From Bacteroidota bacterium (GTDB lineage Bacteria > Bacteroidota > Bacteroidia > Palsa-965): DNA of 64,000 nucleotides. The notes beneath the pieces were generated by a model. It ran no database searches. It was not told where the DNA came from and saw nothing but the letters and a program-made list of their open reading frames with translations. Both the position numbers and the translations under genes were made by a program. The DNA lies in the NCBI GenBank assembly GCA_016194975.1, contig JACQAM010000009.1:126788-190787 (forward strand). Direction: 5' to 3'. Below, in pieces: positions 8,047 to 17,940 of the stretch. The first letter of the stretch is position 1. Each line of letters starts with the position of its first letter.

Positions 8047-9984
8047 CTAATCCTCAGCAAGAACAATGATCTTGTCGGCTGGAGAGAAAGTGATCATTTC
8101 TGATTTCGACGGATTCACTTTCACACCATACGCTTTTGCCGGATCAGAAGATTGTGCGGTGATGCGATAACCGATAGCAGTTTCTCCCCGTTGCGATGCT
8201 GCTTCGAGAATGGTATAAAAATTCATGGGCTTGCCCATCTGCACATATTCTTTCGCCGGCTTAAGATAAATTTCTGAACCTTCTGAACGGAACAGATCTT
8301 TGAAAACAGCTTCGAGACGTTTGTTCTCCGAGATCTGGGAAAGCAAAAGACTGATCAGTTTATCACTCACGATAAAATCATCTGCTTTCGCCACTTCTGC
8401 GAGCGCGCGGTTACGTACGTCGCGCATTTCAGAAACAATTGAAAATTCTTTTCCCCCTGCTTCCGAAATATTCCGCAGGTGAAGCAGCGTGATCAGCACT
8501 TGCGCATCTGCTTCCTGCACATCCATGTCGTTATAGCAAAGAAGAATGATGTGGTTGTAAGAAGGAATATCCAGCGACTGAATAACGGCTTTCTCTGTGA
8601 TATTTGCGTGGCGGTAAACAAGATTCTGACGCTGCAGATTTTTTTTGATCTCCTTAGTGTCTTCTTCCGAAGAATTGTCTGACGATACCACCATCACATC
8701 TGAACCCTGCGCAACATAATTATCGAGTTCGCTGATGATCGCAGATCCTTTTTCATTCCACCCCAGAATAAGCGTTCTTTCCTTTCCTGGTTTTTCTCTT
8801 TCGCCAATGCTGATCACCGACGTGTCGGCTTTCGGCGGCAAAGTTTTTCCAACAACAAGTGTATCGTCATCTTCCGTAATGGCAATCACCTGGTCTCCTT
8901 TTGCAAATTTGGTATCCATTGGCGGATTGATCAGTAATTCTCCATTCGCACGCATCATTCCCATTACGGCAGAATCTTCAAATGCGCTGATCACCTCGCG
9001 ATAGGTTTTTCCTGTCAATGTCGCTTCGTCTTTAAAATAAATTTCCGCGCCATCAAAATCCATGAGTTCGGTGTACACTACACTTAATCCCGACTGGCGG
9101 CAGGTTTGCGCAGTGACACGCGCAATGATGTCGCCCGAAAGCATGATCGATGCTTCATTCCCACCAACCAATTCCGCTGCTTCCATATTTTTTTCATTGC
9201 GCAATTCAGCAACAATGTGATAAGGATCTTTTTTACGATTCGGATTATTGGTAAGTGCAAGAATAGATTTGATCACGTACGTGTCGGGGTTGCCCACATC
9301 TTCCGGCGAAAGAATGATTACTGATCTTGCATCATGCGGACTCGCCACTTCAAGATCATCAAGATCAAGCGGACTTCCTGTGCGGCAAATGATCTTGGTG
9401 TTTTTTGTGGAAGGAAATTTAGAACGGATCTCATCTTCCATTTCCACTTTGTCTTTATCAGCGAGAATAACGATGCGCGGTTTTTTCTGATTTTCATTAG
9501 CGATCAGCAATTCAGAAATGATCGTGAAAATTTTTGGCGACCATCCGAGGATCAGCGTGTGCCTGTTCTCAAGGACCTTCGATCTTCCTTTGCGCAATTC
9601 TTCAATGGTGCTTTCCAATCCGGAAGTGATGGTACCAATGAGTGTACTGAGAATGAAAATTCCGCCGATTGTTACCACCAGCATCAGTCCGCGTACGCCC
9701 CACTTTTCGACTCGTGTATATTCAAGACTGTTTCCATCATTCGCAAGATTTCCGGAATCCATTGTGCGCATCAGACTCTGCCACATGGATTCGGCAAACC
9801 CTGGTTTAGTTCCCGGATTGTTTGAATCGGCACAAAGATGTGCGATCACAATGATGATCGCGGCAATGATCACAATGAGTACAGAGAGTACAGCGAGCCA
9901 GCCGATGATAGCTATCGGGCCCTTGGCAATGGTATTCTCAAATGAATAACGAAAACGCTGGCGGAAACTGGGTTTGGAAGACAT
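8047..9984 (-). CDS. CASTOR/POLLUX-type ion channel with TrkA-N/RCK domains
   Basis: This 645-residue membrane protein resembles the CASTOR/POLLUX/DMI1 ion channel family. Two TM helices (about residues 18-46 and 95-120) flank a pore-like loop with TMDSGN. A large cytoplasmic part follows with two Rossmann RCK units: HTLILGWSPKIFTIISELL with a DKDKVEMED acidic end, and later RTLILGWNEKGSAIISELD. A RITAQTCRQSGLS segment typical of the family lies between them. I chose ATG 9984 (MSSKPSFRQRF); an upstream ATG at 10071 would lie inside the terminator of the next gene. The ion carried is unknown. Confidence 0.8.
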   Translation of the reverse strand: MSSKPSFRQRFRYSFENTIAKGPIAIIGWLAVLSVLIVIIAAIIIVIAHLCADSNNPGTKPGFAESMWQSLMRTMDSGNLANDGNSLEYTRVEKWGVRGLMLVVTIGGIFILSTLIGTITSGLESTIEELRKGRSKVLENRHTLILGWSPKIFTIISELLIANENQKKPRIVILADKDKVEMEDEIRSKFPSTKNTKIICRTGSPLDLDDLEVASPHDARSVIILSPEDVGNPDTYVIKSILALTNNPNRKKDPYHIVAELRNEKNMEAAELVGGNEASIMLSGDIIARVTAQTCRQSGLSVVYTELMDFDGAEIYFKDEATLTGKTYREVISAFEDSAVMGMMRANGELLINPPMDTKFAKGDQVIAITEDDDTLVVGKTLPPKADTSVISIGEREKPGKERTLILGWNEKGSAIISELDNYVAQGSDVMVVSSDNSSEEDTKEIKKNLQRQNLVYRHANITEKAVIQSLDIPSYNHIILLCYNDMDVQEADAQVLITLLHLRNISEAGGKEFSIVSEMRDVRNRALAEVAKADDFIVSDKLISLLLSQISENKRLEAVFKDLFRSEGSEIYLKPAKEYVQMGKPMNFYTILEAASQRGETAIGYRITAQSSDPAKAYGVKVNPSKSEMITFSPADKIIVLAED

Positions 9985-10055
9985 AAGCAGTGATTTTGTT
10001 TCAGGCGATGAAGGTAAATCAAAATCGGAAAGAAGAAAATGGATGGAAAAGTTTA

Positions 10056-10090
10056 GGAAAAAATAAAGCACCGGCCGTTACGACCGGTGC
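10056..10090 (-). terminator. Rho-independent terminator for the 10236-10529 gene
   Basis: On the reverse strand a near-perfect 10-bp stem (GCACCGGTCG / CGGCCGGTGC, 10090-10068, loop TAA) is followed by TTTATTTTTT. It lies about 145 bases beyond the stop at 10236. Confidence 0.8.
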
Positions 10091-10235
10091 TATTTCAGGA
10101 CATTCGTTCAGCTAATTTTCCTGAAATTTGAAAGAAAGGCGAATAAAAAAGTGTTGCTTTAATAAAAACAAGCTGTATCCATTCAAAAAATTATTTGTAA
10201 AACAAACAACAGATTAAGCAGATCAATTCATTTTT

Positions 10236-10529
10236 TTATCCGTTAACAACATCGTAACCTGTGATCACGCCATTGCTGATGTAAACGATGTATTTTATAT
10301 TGTTCACATCATACACATACACGTTGCAGCTTCCTGGGATCGTCTCGATGGACTTAATGGTAATTCCATGTGAAAGCATGTAATCGTATATCTGTTGCGC
10401 TGTTACGCCACAATAGCTAGTGGTGTTGTCAATAGAAGCTGACTTTTTGGGCGCCGTATTCGTTCCTGCAAGAACAGGAGAAAGAGAAAGAAGTACGGCA
10501 GCTGCGAGGAGTAGGAATTTGTTTTTCAT
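10236..10529 (-). CDS. small secreted hypothetical protein
   Basis: This 97-residue protein has a clear signal peptide (MKNKFLLLAAAVLLSLSPVLAG). The mature part of about 75 residues has two Cys (SYCGVTAQQIYDYM and PGSCNVYVYDV), a likely disulphide, and a beta-rich tail with VYVYDVNNIKYIVYIS. It resembles small PepSY-like periplasmic proteins only loosely, and I cannot name a family. It has its own strong terminator, so it is probably a separate, possibly highly expressed transcript. Confidence 0.65.
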   Translation of the reverse strand: MKNKFLLLAAAVLLSLSPVLAGTNTAPKKSASIDNTTSYCGVTAQQIYDYMLSHGITIKSIETIPGSCNVYVYDVNNIKYIVYISNGVITGYDVVNG

Positions 10530-10649
10530 GAGAGGTGGTTTTAAGTTTTGCGATTAAAATAATTTTAGCAAACCTCTATAATAATAGTCAGGAACAGGCA
10601 GACATTACCGTTTATCTTGGACATTCGTTATATTTAATCCATCATTTTT

Positions 10650-12176
10650 ATGGAGAACCTATTTAAGCTTCTCAAATCACTCTCACCCATACAAAAAAAA
10701 GTGACGAAAAAATTTCTCACTTCTTTCAGTATGCGCAATGAGAAGACGAAGTATTGGGAACTCTCTGAATATGTTCTGGCGCGGGAAGAGTGTCCCACCC
10801 TCGAAGAATGTTCCCTTCACTTGTACAATTCACAAACAGATTCAAGAATTATCCGGATCAAGAACCGTGTTTTTGCGCGTGTGCTGGATTCACTGCTCAT
10901 CGACATCAACATTTCAAGATTCGGTTACGAAGATGAGATGCATCCGATCCAGATCCATTTGCGGAAGAAAATGATCCTTCACGAATTGTTGCGCTACACT
11001 CCGCTTCGCGTTACGGTTGGCGCGACTATCCTGCGGGAAGTGATCAGCACATCGAAGCGATATGAATTATTTTCCATTCTTCTCGACGCGTTATATATCA
11101 AGAAATGGTTGGGCGGAATGAAGGAAGGATTTGAATATTATAAAAAAATTGGTTCGGAGATCGAATTCTATGAAGAGGCAAAAATGGCCAATCAGAAAGC
11201 GAATGACCTGCTCATTGAATTAAACAGTTACGATGTATTCAATCCGAATGCAGATCCTGAACAGATGGAATCTTATATGGAGAACACGCTGAAATCGCTG
11301 AGATCCGGTTATACAAAATTCAAAACAAAAAATATTCTGTTCACTATTTATTATTTCGAACTCGCTTTGTTTCACCAGCGGAATCAGTTCAAAGAGGGAC
11401 TCGCATTGTTGGAGGGAACATTAGAGTGGTTGAAAAATGATAAAGTGGTTGGAAGAAAATTCCGCATTGGTACATGGTACAGCCAGATGGCCGAATTCCA
11501 GGCGTTGCTTGGTAATTATGAATTGGCTCTGGAACAGCTCAGGAATTCAAGAAAATATTTTTCAGAATCTTCCATGAATGTTGTAGTGAGTAAGCGAAGC
11601 GAGATCAATTATATTTTCCAGTTGGGAAAATACCGGGAAGCAAAAGACCTGATCGATGAACTCATAAATAAAGGAACCCGGGTAATGGGAGACTTCAGGC
11701 GGGATATTCTTGTTTACACAAAAGCATGTTGTCATTTTATGCTCGGTGAATTCAAAGAATGTTCCCGCATCGTCAGTCAGAAATATGTGATCATGAAAGA
11801 CAAACTCGGATGGGAACTCAATTTGCGATACCTGCGCATCATGACCATGATTGAACGCGGGCATCCGGATGAAGCGATGGCGATGGTGGAAAGCACATCG
11901 AAATTCATTGAGCGGAACCGGAATAACAAAATGCTCACCATCCGCGACAGGACGATCTGCAAACTCATGCAGGAACTTGCGAAAGAAGGATTCTCATTCC
12001 ATTCTCCTTCTGTGCAAGCGTATCATTATATCCTGCTATTGATGGAGAAGAATAAGCCACACCGCTGGGAATTACTCGGAACAGAACTTGTGAGGCCGCA
12101 CAATTGGGCAAAAAACAAATACAAACAATTTACAATTGCATCACCGAAAAAAAGAAAAGGAAAAAAATTGGTTTAA
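10650..12176 (+). CDS. hypothetical alpha-helical repeat (TPR-like) protein
   Basis: This 508-residue cytosolic protein has no signal or TM segment. It is helical throughout and contains TPR-like helix pairs in the second half, for example YFELALFHQRNQFKEGLALLEGTLEWL, QALLGNYELALEQLRNSRKYF, FQLGKYREAKDLIDELI and FMLGEFKECSRIV. The N-terminal third (LSPIQKKVTKKFLTSFS) is less regular. The C-terminus is strongly basic (PKKRKGKKLV). The function is unknown; TPR-like proteins usually act as scaffolds. A TATATTTA near-match to the -7 box lies at 10629-10636. Confidence 0.75.
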   Translation: MENLFKLLKSLSPIQKKVTKKFLTSFSMRNEKTKYWELSEYVLAREECPTLEECSLHLYNSQTDSRIIRIKNRVFARVLDSLLIDINISRFGYEDEMHPIQIHLRKKMILHELLRYTPLRVTVGATILREVISTSKRYELFSILLDALYIKKWLGGMKEGFEYYKKIGSEIEFYEEAKMANQKANDLLIELNSYDVFNPNADPEQMESYMENTLKSLRSGYTKFKTKNILFTIYYFELALFHQRNQFKEGLALLEGTLEWLKNDKVVGRKFRIGTWYSQMAEFQALLGNYELALEQLRNSRKYFSESSMNVVVSKRSEINYIFQLGKYREAKDLIDELINKGTRVMGDFRRDILVYTKACCHFMLGEFKECSRIVSQKYVIMKDKLGWELNLRYLRIMTMIERGHPDEAMAMVESTSKFIERNRNNKMLTIRDRTICKLMQELAKEGFSFHSPSVQAYHYILLLMEKNKPHRWELLGTELVRPHNWAKNKYKQFTIASPKKRKGKKLV

Positions 12177-12181
12177 AAAGC

Positions 12182-12219
12182 GAAGAGCAACGCTTAACCC
12201 CAAAAGCGCTGCTCTTCTT
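12182..12219 (+). terminator. hairpin after the 10650-12176 gene, possible terminator
   Basis: A 14-base arm (GAAGAGCAACGCTT, 12182-12195) pairs with AAGCGCTGCTCTTC (12204-12217) with one mismatch. Only TT follows, so termination strength is doubtful, but it lies 5 bases after the stop. Confidence 0.5.
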
Positions 12220-12227
12220 AAGTCGTC

Positions 12228-12241
12228 CTGCCGGGCGGCAG
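12228..12241. repeat. short GC-rich palindrome (CTGCCGGGCGGCAG)
   Basis: A 5-bp palindromic arm around GGGC sits in an otherwise AT-rich intergenic region. It resembles the GC-rich palindromes at 23162-23177 and 24704-24734. Confidence 0.4.
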
Positions 12242-12430
12242 AACTAATACAAATGTAGTCGTTCATTTTACTTATCCAAATTTCAAGGCATTTTTTTTAT
12301 TGTACCGGCTCATAAAACAAGAAGAATGCCGGTTATGACAATTTTCCGACAGAAAGCAGGAAATATTTTTTCGTTGATTCCCAATGAGAGATGCCTTCCG
12401 GCCGCAAGAATGCGTCCCTTCTTTTTCTGT

Positions 12431-12438
12431 TATCTTTG
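12431..12438 (+). promoter_or_regulatory. Bacteroidota -7 box (TATCTTTG) upstream of fabG
   Basis: TATCTTTG matches TAnnTTTG exactly, 26 bases upstream of the fabG ATG at 12465. This supports that start over any upstream in-frame start, because the box itself lies inside the longer frame. Confidence 0.5.
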
Positions 12439-12464
12439 AAAATTCAGTAACTCATTCATCCTCT

Positions 12465-13211
12465 ATGAAAATTTTAGAAGGGAAAAAAGCGCTCATTACC
12501 GGTGCGTCCCGCGGAATAGGAAACGGAATTGCTCTTCTGTTTGCAAAACACGGAGCCGATGTTGCATTCACCTATTTATCCTCAGTAGAAAAAGGGGAAG
12601 CGCTCGAAAAAGAATTGTCTTCATTCGGAATAAAAGCAAAAGGATATCGTTCAGATGCCGCCGATTTTAAAGCAGCAGAAGATCTCGTGAACGCAGTTGT
12701 CACTGATTTCGGAACGGTCGATGTGCTCGTGAATAATGCAGGCATCACGCGCGATACGCTCCTCATGCGCATGAGCGAACAACAATGGGACGAAGTGATA
12801 AAAGCAAATCTGAAATCTGTTTTCAATCTCACAAAAGCAGTACAGCGTCCCATGCTCAAACAAAGAAAAGGATCCATCATCAACATGAGTTCAGTGGTAG
12901 GCGTTCGCGGAAATGCGGGACAGGCGAATTACGCGGCATCAAAAGCCGGCATCATCGGGTTTACAAAATCAATTGCACTCGAACTCGGTTCAAGAAATAT
13001 CCGTTCCAATGTAGTTGCTCCCGGATTCATCGAAACAGAAATGACCGCAGCGCTCGATCAGAAAGTGGTGGAAGGATGGAGAGAAGGAATTCCGCTGAAA
13101 CGCGGCGGAACTCCGGAAGATGTAGCGAACGCATGTTTGTTTCTTGCTTCCGATCTTTCTTCATACATCACGGGCCAGGTTCTGAATGTTTGCGGAGGAA
13201 TGCTGACTTAA
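12465..13211 (+). CDS. fabG: 3-oxoacyl-ACP reductase FabG
   Basis: This 248-residue short-chain dehydrogenase carries out the NADPH-dependent reduction of 3-oxoacyl-ACP in fatty acid elongation. The motifs are complete: the TGASRGIG cofactor site (residues about 13-20), NNAGITRDTLLMRM, the Ser of NMSSVVGVRGNAGQ, the YAASK catalytic Tyr/Lys, and VAPGFIETEMT. The C-terminal YITGQVLNVCGGM is typical of FabG. The ATG at 12465 gives the usual family length. The following gene starts 78 bases downstream in the same direction. Confidence 0.93.
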   Translation: MKILEGKKALITGASRGIGNGIALLFAKHGADVAFTYLSSVEKGEALEKELSSFGIKAKGYRSDAADFKAAEDLVNAVVTDFGTVDVLVNNAGITRDTLLMRMSEQQWDEVIKANLKSVFNLTKAVQRPMLKQRKGSIINMSSVVGVRGNAGQANYAASKAGIIGFTKSIALELGSRNIRSNVVAPGFIETEMTAALDQKVVEGWREGIPLKRGGTPEDVANACLFLASDLSSYITGQVLNVCGGMLT

Positions 13212-13289
13212 GTCCTGAGACAGGAGGGAGGAGAGTGAAGATTAATTTCACTTCAAATTCCGATCTCCATTCTCTAAATTCCCAGCCGA

Positions 13290-15380
13290 ATGAAATTTTC
13301 CATTGTCACAGAAGCTCCACGCTGGTACACGCTCTTATGTGTGCTGTGCGGCATCGCATACGCACTCGTGCTGTATTTCCGCGACAAACGGCTGAGTGAA
13401 GTTTCGCGCAGATTGAAAATTGCAATGGCGATCCTGAGGGGAACAGTCATTTCTATTCTTGCTTTTCTTTTATTGAGTCCGCTGCTGAAAACTATTTTCC
13501 GCGAAGTGCAGAAACCTGTAATTGTGATCGCACAAGATGCATCAGGATCACTTTTGCTCGGAAAAGATTCTGCGTTTAATAAAAAAGAATTTCCTGAAAA
13601 ACTGGATGCGCTCATTGCAGCGCTCAGTGAAAAATACGATGTTCAGACGTATTCGTTCGGCGATCATTTCCGCGAGAAAACAGATTTTAGTTTTAAAGAC
13701 AAGCTCACCGATTTTTCGACGATGTTCGATGAATTACAAACGCGTTATTCTGATCGTAATCTCGGCGCTGTGATCGTGGCAAGCGACGGGATCTACAATG
13801 AAGGACAAAGTCCTGTTTATGCCGCTGAACAGATCCGTGCGCCGGTTTTTTCAATTGCACTCGGCGATACCACCATCCGGAAAGATCTTGTGCTGACAAA
13901 AGTCGTTCACAATCGTATTGCATTTCTCGGGAATACTTTTCCGCTTGAAGTGGTGGTTGATGCTCATCGTTGCAATGGTTCTGCTTCTACACTCACTGTT
14001 TCAAAAGGAGGCCAGATTCTTTTTTCGCAACCGGTGAATATTAATTCCGATCCGTTCAATACTACCATTCCGATTCAGTTAACGGCAACAAATGCGGGCA
14101 TGCAGCATTACGTGGTGGCGCTCTCCGTTCTTGATGATGAAAGTAATATTCACAATAACGCGGAAGATATTTTCATTGACGTTCTCGACAGCCGCGAAAA
14201 AATTCTCATCGTTGGCGCCACTCCTCATCCTGATATGGGCGCACTGAAAGAAAGCATTGAGTCGAATGATAATTATGAAGTGGAATCTTACCTGCTCGAT
14301 GATTTCGATCAACCGGTGAGCAAATATAATCTCGTAATACTTCACAGCATTCCTTCTGATAATGCGCAGGGACAGAAATTACTTTCCGATCTCGCTGCTG
14401 CAAAAATTCCGGTGTTCTATATCACCGGCTCGCTCAATCGTTACCAGCAGTTCAACGCACTCGGTACGGGTGTCACAATAAATGTGAACAGTTCGAACGC
14501 GAATGATTGTGAAGCGGTTCCGGTAAATGATTTTCCACTTTTTAACCTGAGTGATGAGGCACGGAATTACATTCCGAGATTTCCTGCAGTAAAAACTCCG
14601 TTCGGGAATTTTCAATCGAAACCTTCCGTCATTCCATTGCTCAAACAAAAGATCGGCTCGCTGAAAACAGATTACCCGCTCTGGGTTTTTTCACAGCAGG
14701 GCGATCGCAAAGTTTCTGTTTTTGTAGGAGAAGGATTCTGGCAATGGCGGTTGCATGATTTCGCCGATCACCAGAACCACGATATTTTCAATGAACTCAT
14801 TGGTAAAACAGTGCAATATCTTTCCGTGCGCGACGACCGTAGTTTTTTCCGCGTGTCGGTGAAAAATAATTTCCTGGAGAATGAACCGGTTTTGTTCGAT
14901 GCAGAAGTTTACAACCAGAGTTATGAATTGATCAATACTTCCGAAGTGAGCATCGATATCATTGATGAAAGCGGCAAACGTTACCAGGGAATTTTCACGC
15001 CTACTGCACACGCTTATCATTACGATGCGCGACAGTGGAAAGTGGGACAATACAAGTACGAAGCAAAAACAAAAGTGGGCGATAAAATTTATACACAGTC
15101 CGGAACTTTTTCGGTAAGCCCTTTGCTGATAGAAACAGCGAATTCCACCGCCGATCACCAGGTACTTTTCGATCTCTGTGCAAAACACAATGGAACGATG
15201 GTGCTTCCCGGCGAAATGCAGAAACTCGTGGAGATCCTCAATGCCCGCGATGATATCAAACCGGTTATTTACAATCCGAAAAAATTAGTCGACCTCATTA
15301 ATGTGTGGTGGATCTTTGCGCTTTTACTTTTTCTTCTTTCACTCGAGTGGTTCATGAGAAAAAGACATGGCGCTTATTAA
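13290..15380 (+). CDS. membrane-anchored VWA-like protein
   Basis: This 696-residue protein has two N-terminal TM segments (about residues 13-31 and 47-68), one C-terminal TM segment (about 672-690), and a large region between that should be periplasmic. It starts with a von Willebrand A-like fold: VIVIAQDASGSLLL (residues 78-90) carries the DxSxS metal site, and AVIVASDGIYNEG follows. The later part (EKILIVGATPHPDMGAL, FYITGSLNRYQQFNAL) resembles the glutamine-amidotransferase-like domain of Bacteroidota VWA membrane proteins. The role is unknown; related proteins accompany Bat-type aerotolerance genes, but no such neighbours are seen. Confidence 0.75.
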   Translation: MKFSIVTEAPRWYTLLCVLCGIAYALVLYFRDKRLSEVSRRLKIAMAILRGTVISILAFLLLSPLLKTIFREVQKPVIVIAQDASGSLLLGKDSAFNKKEFPEKLDALIAALSEKYDVQTYSFGDHFREKTDFSFKDKLTDFSTMFDELQTRYSDRNLGAVIVASDGIYNEGQSPVYAAEQIRAPVFSIALGDTTIRKDLVLTKVVHNRIAFLGNTFPLEVVVDAHRCNGSASTLTVSKGGQILFSQPVNINSDPFNTTIPIQLTATNAGMQHYVVALSVLDDESNIHNNAEDIFIDVLDSREKILIVGATPHPDMGALKESIESNDNYEVESYLLDDFDQPVSKYNLVILHSIPSDNAQGQKLLSDLAAAKIPVFYITGSLNRYQQFNALGTGVTINVNSSNANDCEAVPVNDFPLFNLSDEARNYIPRFPAVKTPFGNFQSKPSVIPLLKQKIGSLKTDYPLWVFSQQGDRKVSVFVGEGFWQWRLHDFADHQNHDIFNELIGKTVQYLSVRDDRSFFRVSVKNNFLENEPVLFDAEVYNQSYELINTSEVSIDIIDESGKRYQGIFTPTAHAYHYDARQWKVGQYKYEAKTKVGDKIYTQSGTFSVSPLLIETANSTADHQVLFDLCAKHNGTMVLPGEMQKLVEILNARDDIKPVIYNPKKLVDLINVWWIFALLLFLLSLEWFMRKRHGAY

Positions 15381-15477
15381 ATTCAAAAATTCAATGATTT
15401 GAATGGGAGTAAAACCCATTTGTTTATCGTTATAATAAAAGCATTGGTCGGAGGTTCATGCACATTTTACCAACAAA

Positions 15478-15508
15478 TTGTTTTTGGAGTGGAATTGTTG
15501 TAATATTG
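15478..15508 (+). promoter_or_regulatory. promoter, TTG (15478-15480) and TAATATTG (15501-15508)
   Basis: A TTG separated by 20 bases from TAATATTG (7 of 8 match to TAnnTTTG, if TATTG is read as the box end) lies 28 bases before the start at 15537. Spacing fits the Bacteroidota -33/-7 arrangement. Confidence 0.45.
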
Positions 15509-15536
15509 TTCTACAAACACGAAATAATACCCAACC

Positions 15537-15713
15537 ATGTTGAAGTCACTCCAAAAAATTGTAACCGGCAAAGTGATCATTGCCCTCCTCGCTTTTTCTG
15601 TAGTTGCATTTGTAGCAGAGTCCTGCGGGCCTAAGCACGCCTGCGGAACCAAGCACCAGAAAAAACAGCGTAACAAACGCATCAAGCATAACACCACGTT
15701 CATGACCTACTGA
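15537..15713 (+). CDS. 58-residue putative lipoprotein
   Basis: This short gene has its own promoter and terminator. The protein (MLKSLQKIVTGKVIIALLAF...) has one hydrophobic segment (residues 13-27) leading to ESCGPKHACG, where Cys30 may be a lipidation site, followed by a strongly basic His/Lys/Arg-rich tail (KHQKKQRNKRIKQHN). It matches no family I know. The well-defined terminator at 15740-15767 makes it likely to be real despite the size. An opposite-strand frame across the same bases is ignored because it lacks these signals. Confidence 0.7.
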   Translation: MLKSLQKIVTGKVIIALLAFSVVAFVAESCGPKHACGTKHQKKQRNKRIKHNTTFMTY

Positions 15714-15719
15714 TCATAA

Positions 15720-15739
15720 GGTTGTGTTAAAACACAAAT
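15720..15739. repeat. 20-nt palindrome, RGTTGTG...ACAACY family (site a)
   Basis: It starts GGTTGTGTT and has a central TTGTGTTAAAACACAA palindrome; the outer right end has decayed (AAAT instead of AACC). It sits between the lipoprotein stop and its terminator. Confidence 0.55.
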
Positions 15740-15767
15740 GACCTGCGGAAACGCGGGTCTTTTTTTT
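15740..15767 (+). terminator. Rho-independent terminator of the 58-residue gene
   Basis: The 8-bp stem GACCTGCG / CGCGGGTC (one G-U pair) closes a GAAA tetraloop and is followed by eight T. It lies 26 bases after the stop. Confidence 0.88.
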
Positions 15768-15820
15768 AACCGCAGATTTTCGCGGATTTATTTTTATCCG
15801 GGAGGACTCAATTCCTGCAA

Positions 15821-17848
15821 TTACTTTTGCTTCGCTAATTTTTCCAGCGCAAACATTTCATCCCGCAATCGTGCCGCCTCCAGGAAATCCATTTCCTTCG
15901 CCGCCGCCTCCATTCTCTTCCTCGTAACAGAAATGGTTTTTATCAATTGATCTTTCGTCATGTATTGAAAAACCGGTTCAGCCGCAATATTCGCACTCAA
16001 TGTATCCGGTTCCACGTAATAATCAGTTTTCATTTGTTTTCCGCGCGTCAGCTCGAGCACATTCGACAAAGCATCTTTCGATTTGATGATCTGCCGCGGA
16101 ATGATCTGGTGATCGAAATTATAAGCGATCTGTTTTTTTCTCCGGCGATCCGTTTCTGCGATCGTCTTTTTCATCGAGTCCGTCATCCGGTCCGCGTACA
16201 TGATCACTTTTCCATTGATGTTCCTCGCCGCTCTTCCCACGGTTTGCACTAATGATCGTTCTGAACGGAGAAATCCTTCTTTATCCGCATCGAGAATTGC
16301 AACCAGTGAAACTTCCGGCAGATCGAGCCCTTCGCGAAGAAGATTTATACCAATGAGAACATCGAACATTCCCTTGCGGAGATCCTGCAGAATTTCCACG
16401 CGGTCCAGCGTTTCAACATCACTGTGAATGTAACGGCATCGAACGCCGAGTCCTGAAAAATATTTGGTGAGTTCTTCCGCCATTCGCTTCGTGAGCGTGG
16501 TCACGAGTACGCGCTCATCACGCTCCGCCACACGGTTTATCTCATCCAGAAGATCATCCACCTGTCCTTTGCTCGGACGTATTTCTATTTGAGGATCCAA
16601 TAATCCCGTCGGGCGGATCACCTGTTCAACAACAACTCCTTCCGATTTTTCCAATTCATAATCTGCCGGAGTTGCACTCACGTAGATTACCTGGTTCTGC
16701 ATTAATTCAAATTCATCAAACTTCAGCGGACGATTATCAAGCGCCGATGGAAGACGGAATCCGAATTCCACGAGCGCCTCCTTGCGCGAGCGGTCGCCAC
16801 CGTACATGGCGCGCACCTGTGGAACTGTCACGTGGCTTTCATCGATCACCATAAGAAAATCATCCGGAAAATAATCGAGCAAACAGAACGGGCGTGCGCC
16901 GGCATTACGTCCATCAAAGTAACGCGAATAATTTTCTATCCCGGAGCAGTAACCGAGTTCGCGCATCATTTCAAGATCATACGTTACGCGATCTTCCAGT
17001 CGTTTCGCTTCCGCGGTTTTACCAATGGAATTGAAATATTCCACTTGCTTCATCATGTCGTCCTGGATGGAGTGAATAGCATTCTTCATTGTATCCTGCG
17101 AGGTGACGAAAATATTCGCCGGAAAAATATTGATGCTGTCGAATTTTTCAAGAATACGTCCCGTAGAATTTTCAAACGTTTCGATCTCTTCGATTTCATC
17201 ACCAAAAAAATAAACACGTACAGCGTGATCGGCATAAGCAAGATAAACATCCACCGTATCGCCTTTCACACGGAAATTTCCGCGGAGAAAATCACCTTCG
17301 GTTCGGGAGTAAAGTGAAGTAACCAACTGGTGAAGAAATTTATTCCGGCTGATCTTCTGCGTTTTTTCTATGTGAATGACATTCTGCGCAAATTCATCAG
17401 GATTACCAATGCCGTAAATGCAGGAAACGGAAGAAACCACGATCACATCACGCCGGCCCGACAATAAAGAAGAGGTAGCGCTCAGGCGGAGTTTTTCAAT
17501 TTCATCATTGATGGAAAGATCTTTTTCAATGTAAGTATCCGTTGTGGCGATGTAAGCTTCCGGCTGATAGTAATCGTAATAAGAAACAAAATACTCCACC
17601 GCATTTTCCGGGAAAAATAATTTGAACTCACTGTACAATTGCGCAGCAAGCGTTTTATTATGGCTGAGCACCAGTGTAGGTTTCTGAATTTTGTCAATGA
17701 CATTTGCGATCGTGAATGTTTTTCCGGAACCGGTAACGCCGAGCAGCGTCTGGAATTTTATTTTTTTACTCAGTCCTTCCGTAAGCTGGCGTATTGCTTC
17801 AGGTTGATCGCCTGTAGGTTTGTAATCGGAAACAATGTCAAATTCCAT
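15821..17848 (-). CDS. uvrB: excinuclease ABC subunit B (UvrB)
   Basis: This 675-residue helicase-like subunit of nucleotide excision repair takes damaged DNA from UvrA and recruits UvrC. The visible motifs are Walker A GVTGSGKT (residues about 38-45), the aromatic beta-hairpin [21 protein letters not shown], the ATPase motifs [21 protein letters not shown] and QTVGRAARN, and the C-terminal UVR motif ([12 protein letters not shown]). Length is normal. It is the only copy in the window, with no other uvr gene nearby. Confidence 0.97.
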   Translation of the reverse strand: MEFDIVSDYKPTGDQPEAIRQLTEGLSKKIKFQTLLGVTGSGKTFTIANVIDKIQKPTLVLSHNKTLAAQLYSEFKLFFPENAVEYFVSYYDYYQPEAYIATTDTYIEKDLSINDEIEKLRLSATSSLLSGRRDVIVVSSVSCIYGIGNPDEFAQNVIHIEKTQKISRNKFLHQLVTSLYSRTEGDFLRGNFRVKGDTVDVYLAYADHAVRVYFFGDEIEEIETFENSTGRILEKFDSINIFPANIFVTSQDTMKNAIHSIQDDMMKQVEYFNSIGKTAEAKRLEDRVTYDLEMMRELGYCSGIENYSRYFDGRNAGARPFCLLDYFPDDFLMVIDESHVTVPQVRAMYGGDRSRKEALVEFGFRLPSALDNRPLKFDEFELMQNQVIYVSATPADYELEKSEGVVVEQVIRPTGLLDPQIEIRPSKGQVDDLLDEINRVAERDERVLVTTLTKRMAEELTKYFSGLGVRCRYIHSDVETLDRVEILQDLRKGMFDVLIGINLLREGLDLPEVSLVAILDADKEGFLRSERSLVQTVGRAARNINGKVIMYADRMTDSMKKTIAETDRRRKKQIAYNFDHQIIPRQIIKSKDALSNVLELTRGKQMKTDYYVEPDTLSANIAAEPVFQYMTKDQLIKTISVTRKRMEAAAKEMDFLEAARLRDEMFALEKLAKQK

Positions 17849-17927
17849 TCGGTAAAGGTAATTAGGTTATCGGTTAAAGGTTATTGGGAAAAACCAATAA
17901 GCAATAACAAGTAACCAAATGCCATCT

Positions 17928-17935
17928 TATATTTG
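17928..17935 (+). promoter_or_regulatory. Bacteroidota -7 box (TATATTTG) adjacent to the GT2 start
   Basis: A perfect TAnnTTTG ends 5 bases before the GTG start at 17941. If used, transcription would start at or next to the first codon, giving a leaderless mRNA. Confidence 0.45.
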
Positions 17936-17940
17936 TCGCC

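Noticed and set aside
15467-15703. A reverse-strand frame opposite the 58-residue lipoprotein.
   Set aside because: The forward gene has promoter, signal-like segment and terminator; the reverse frame has none.
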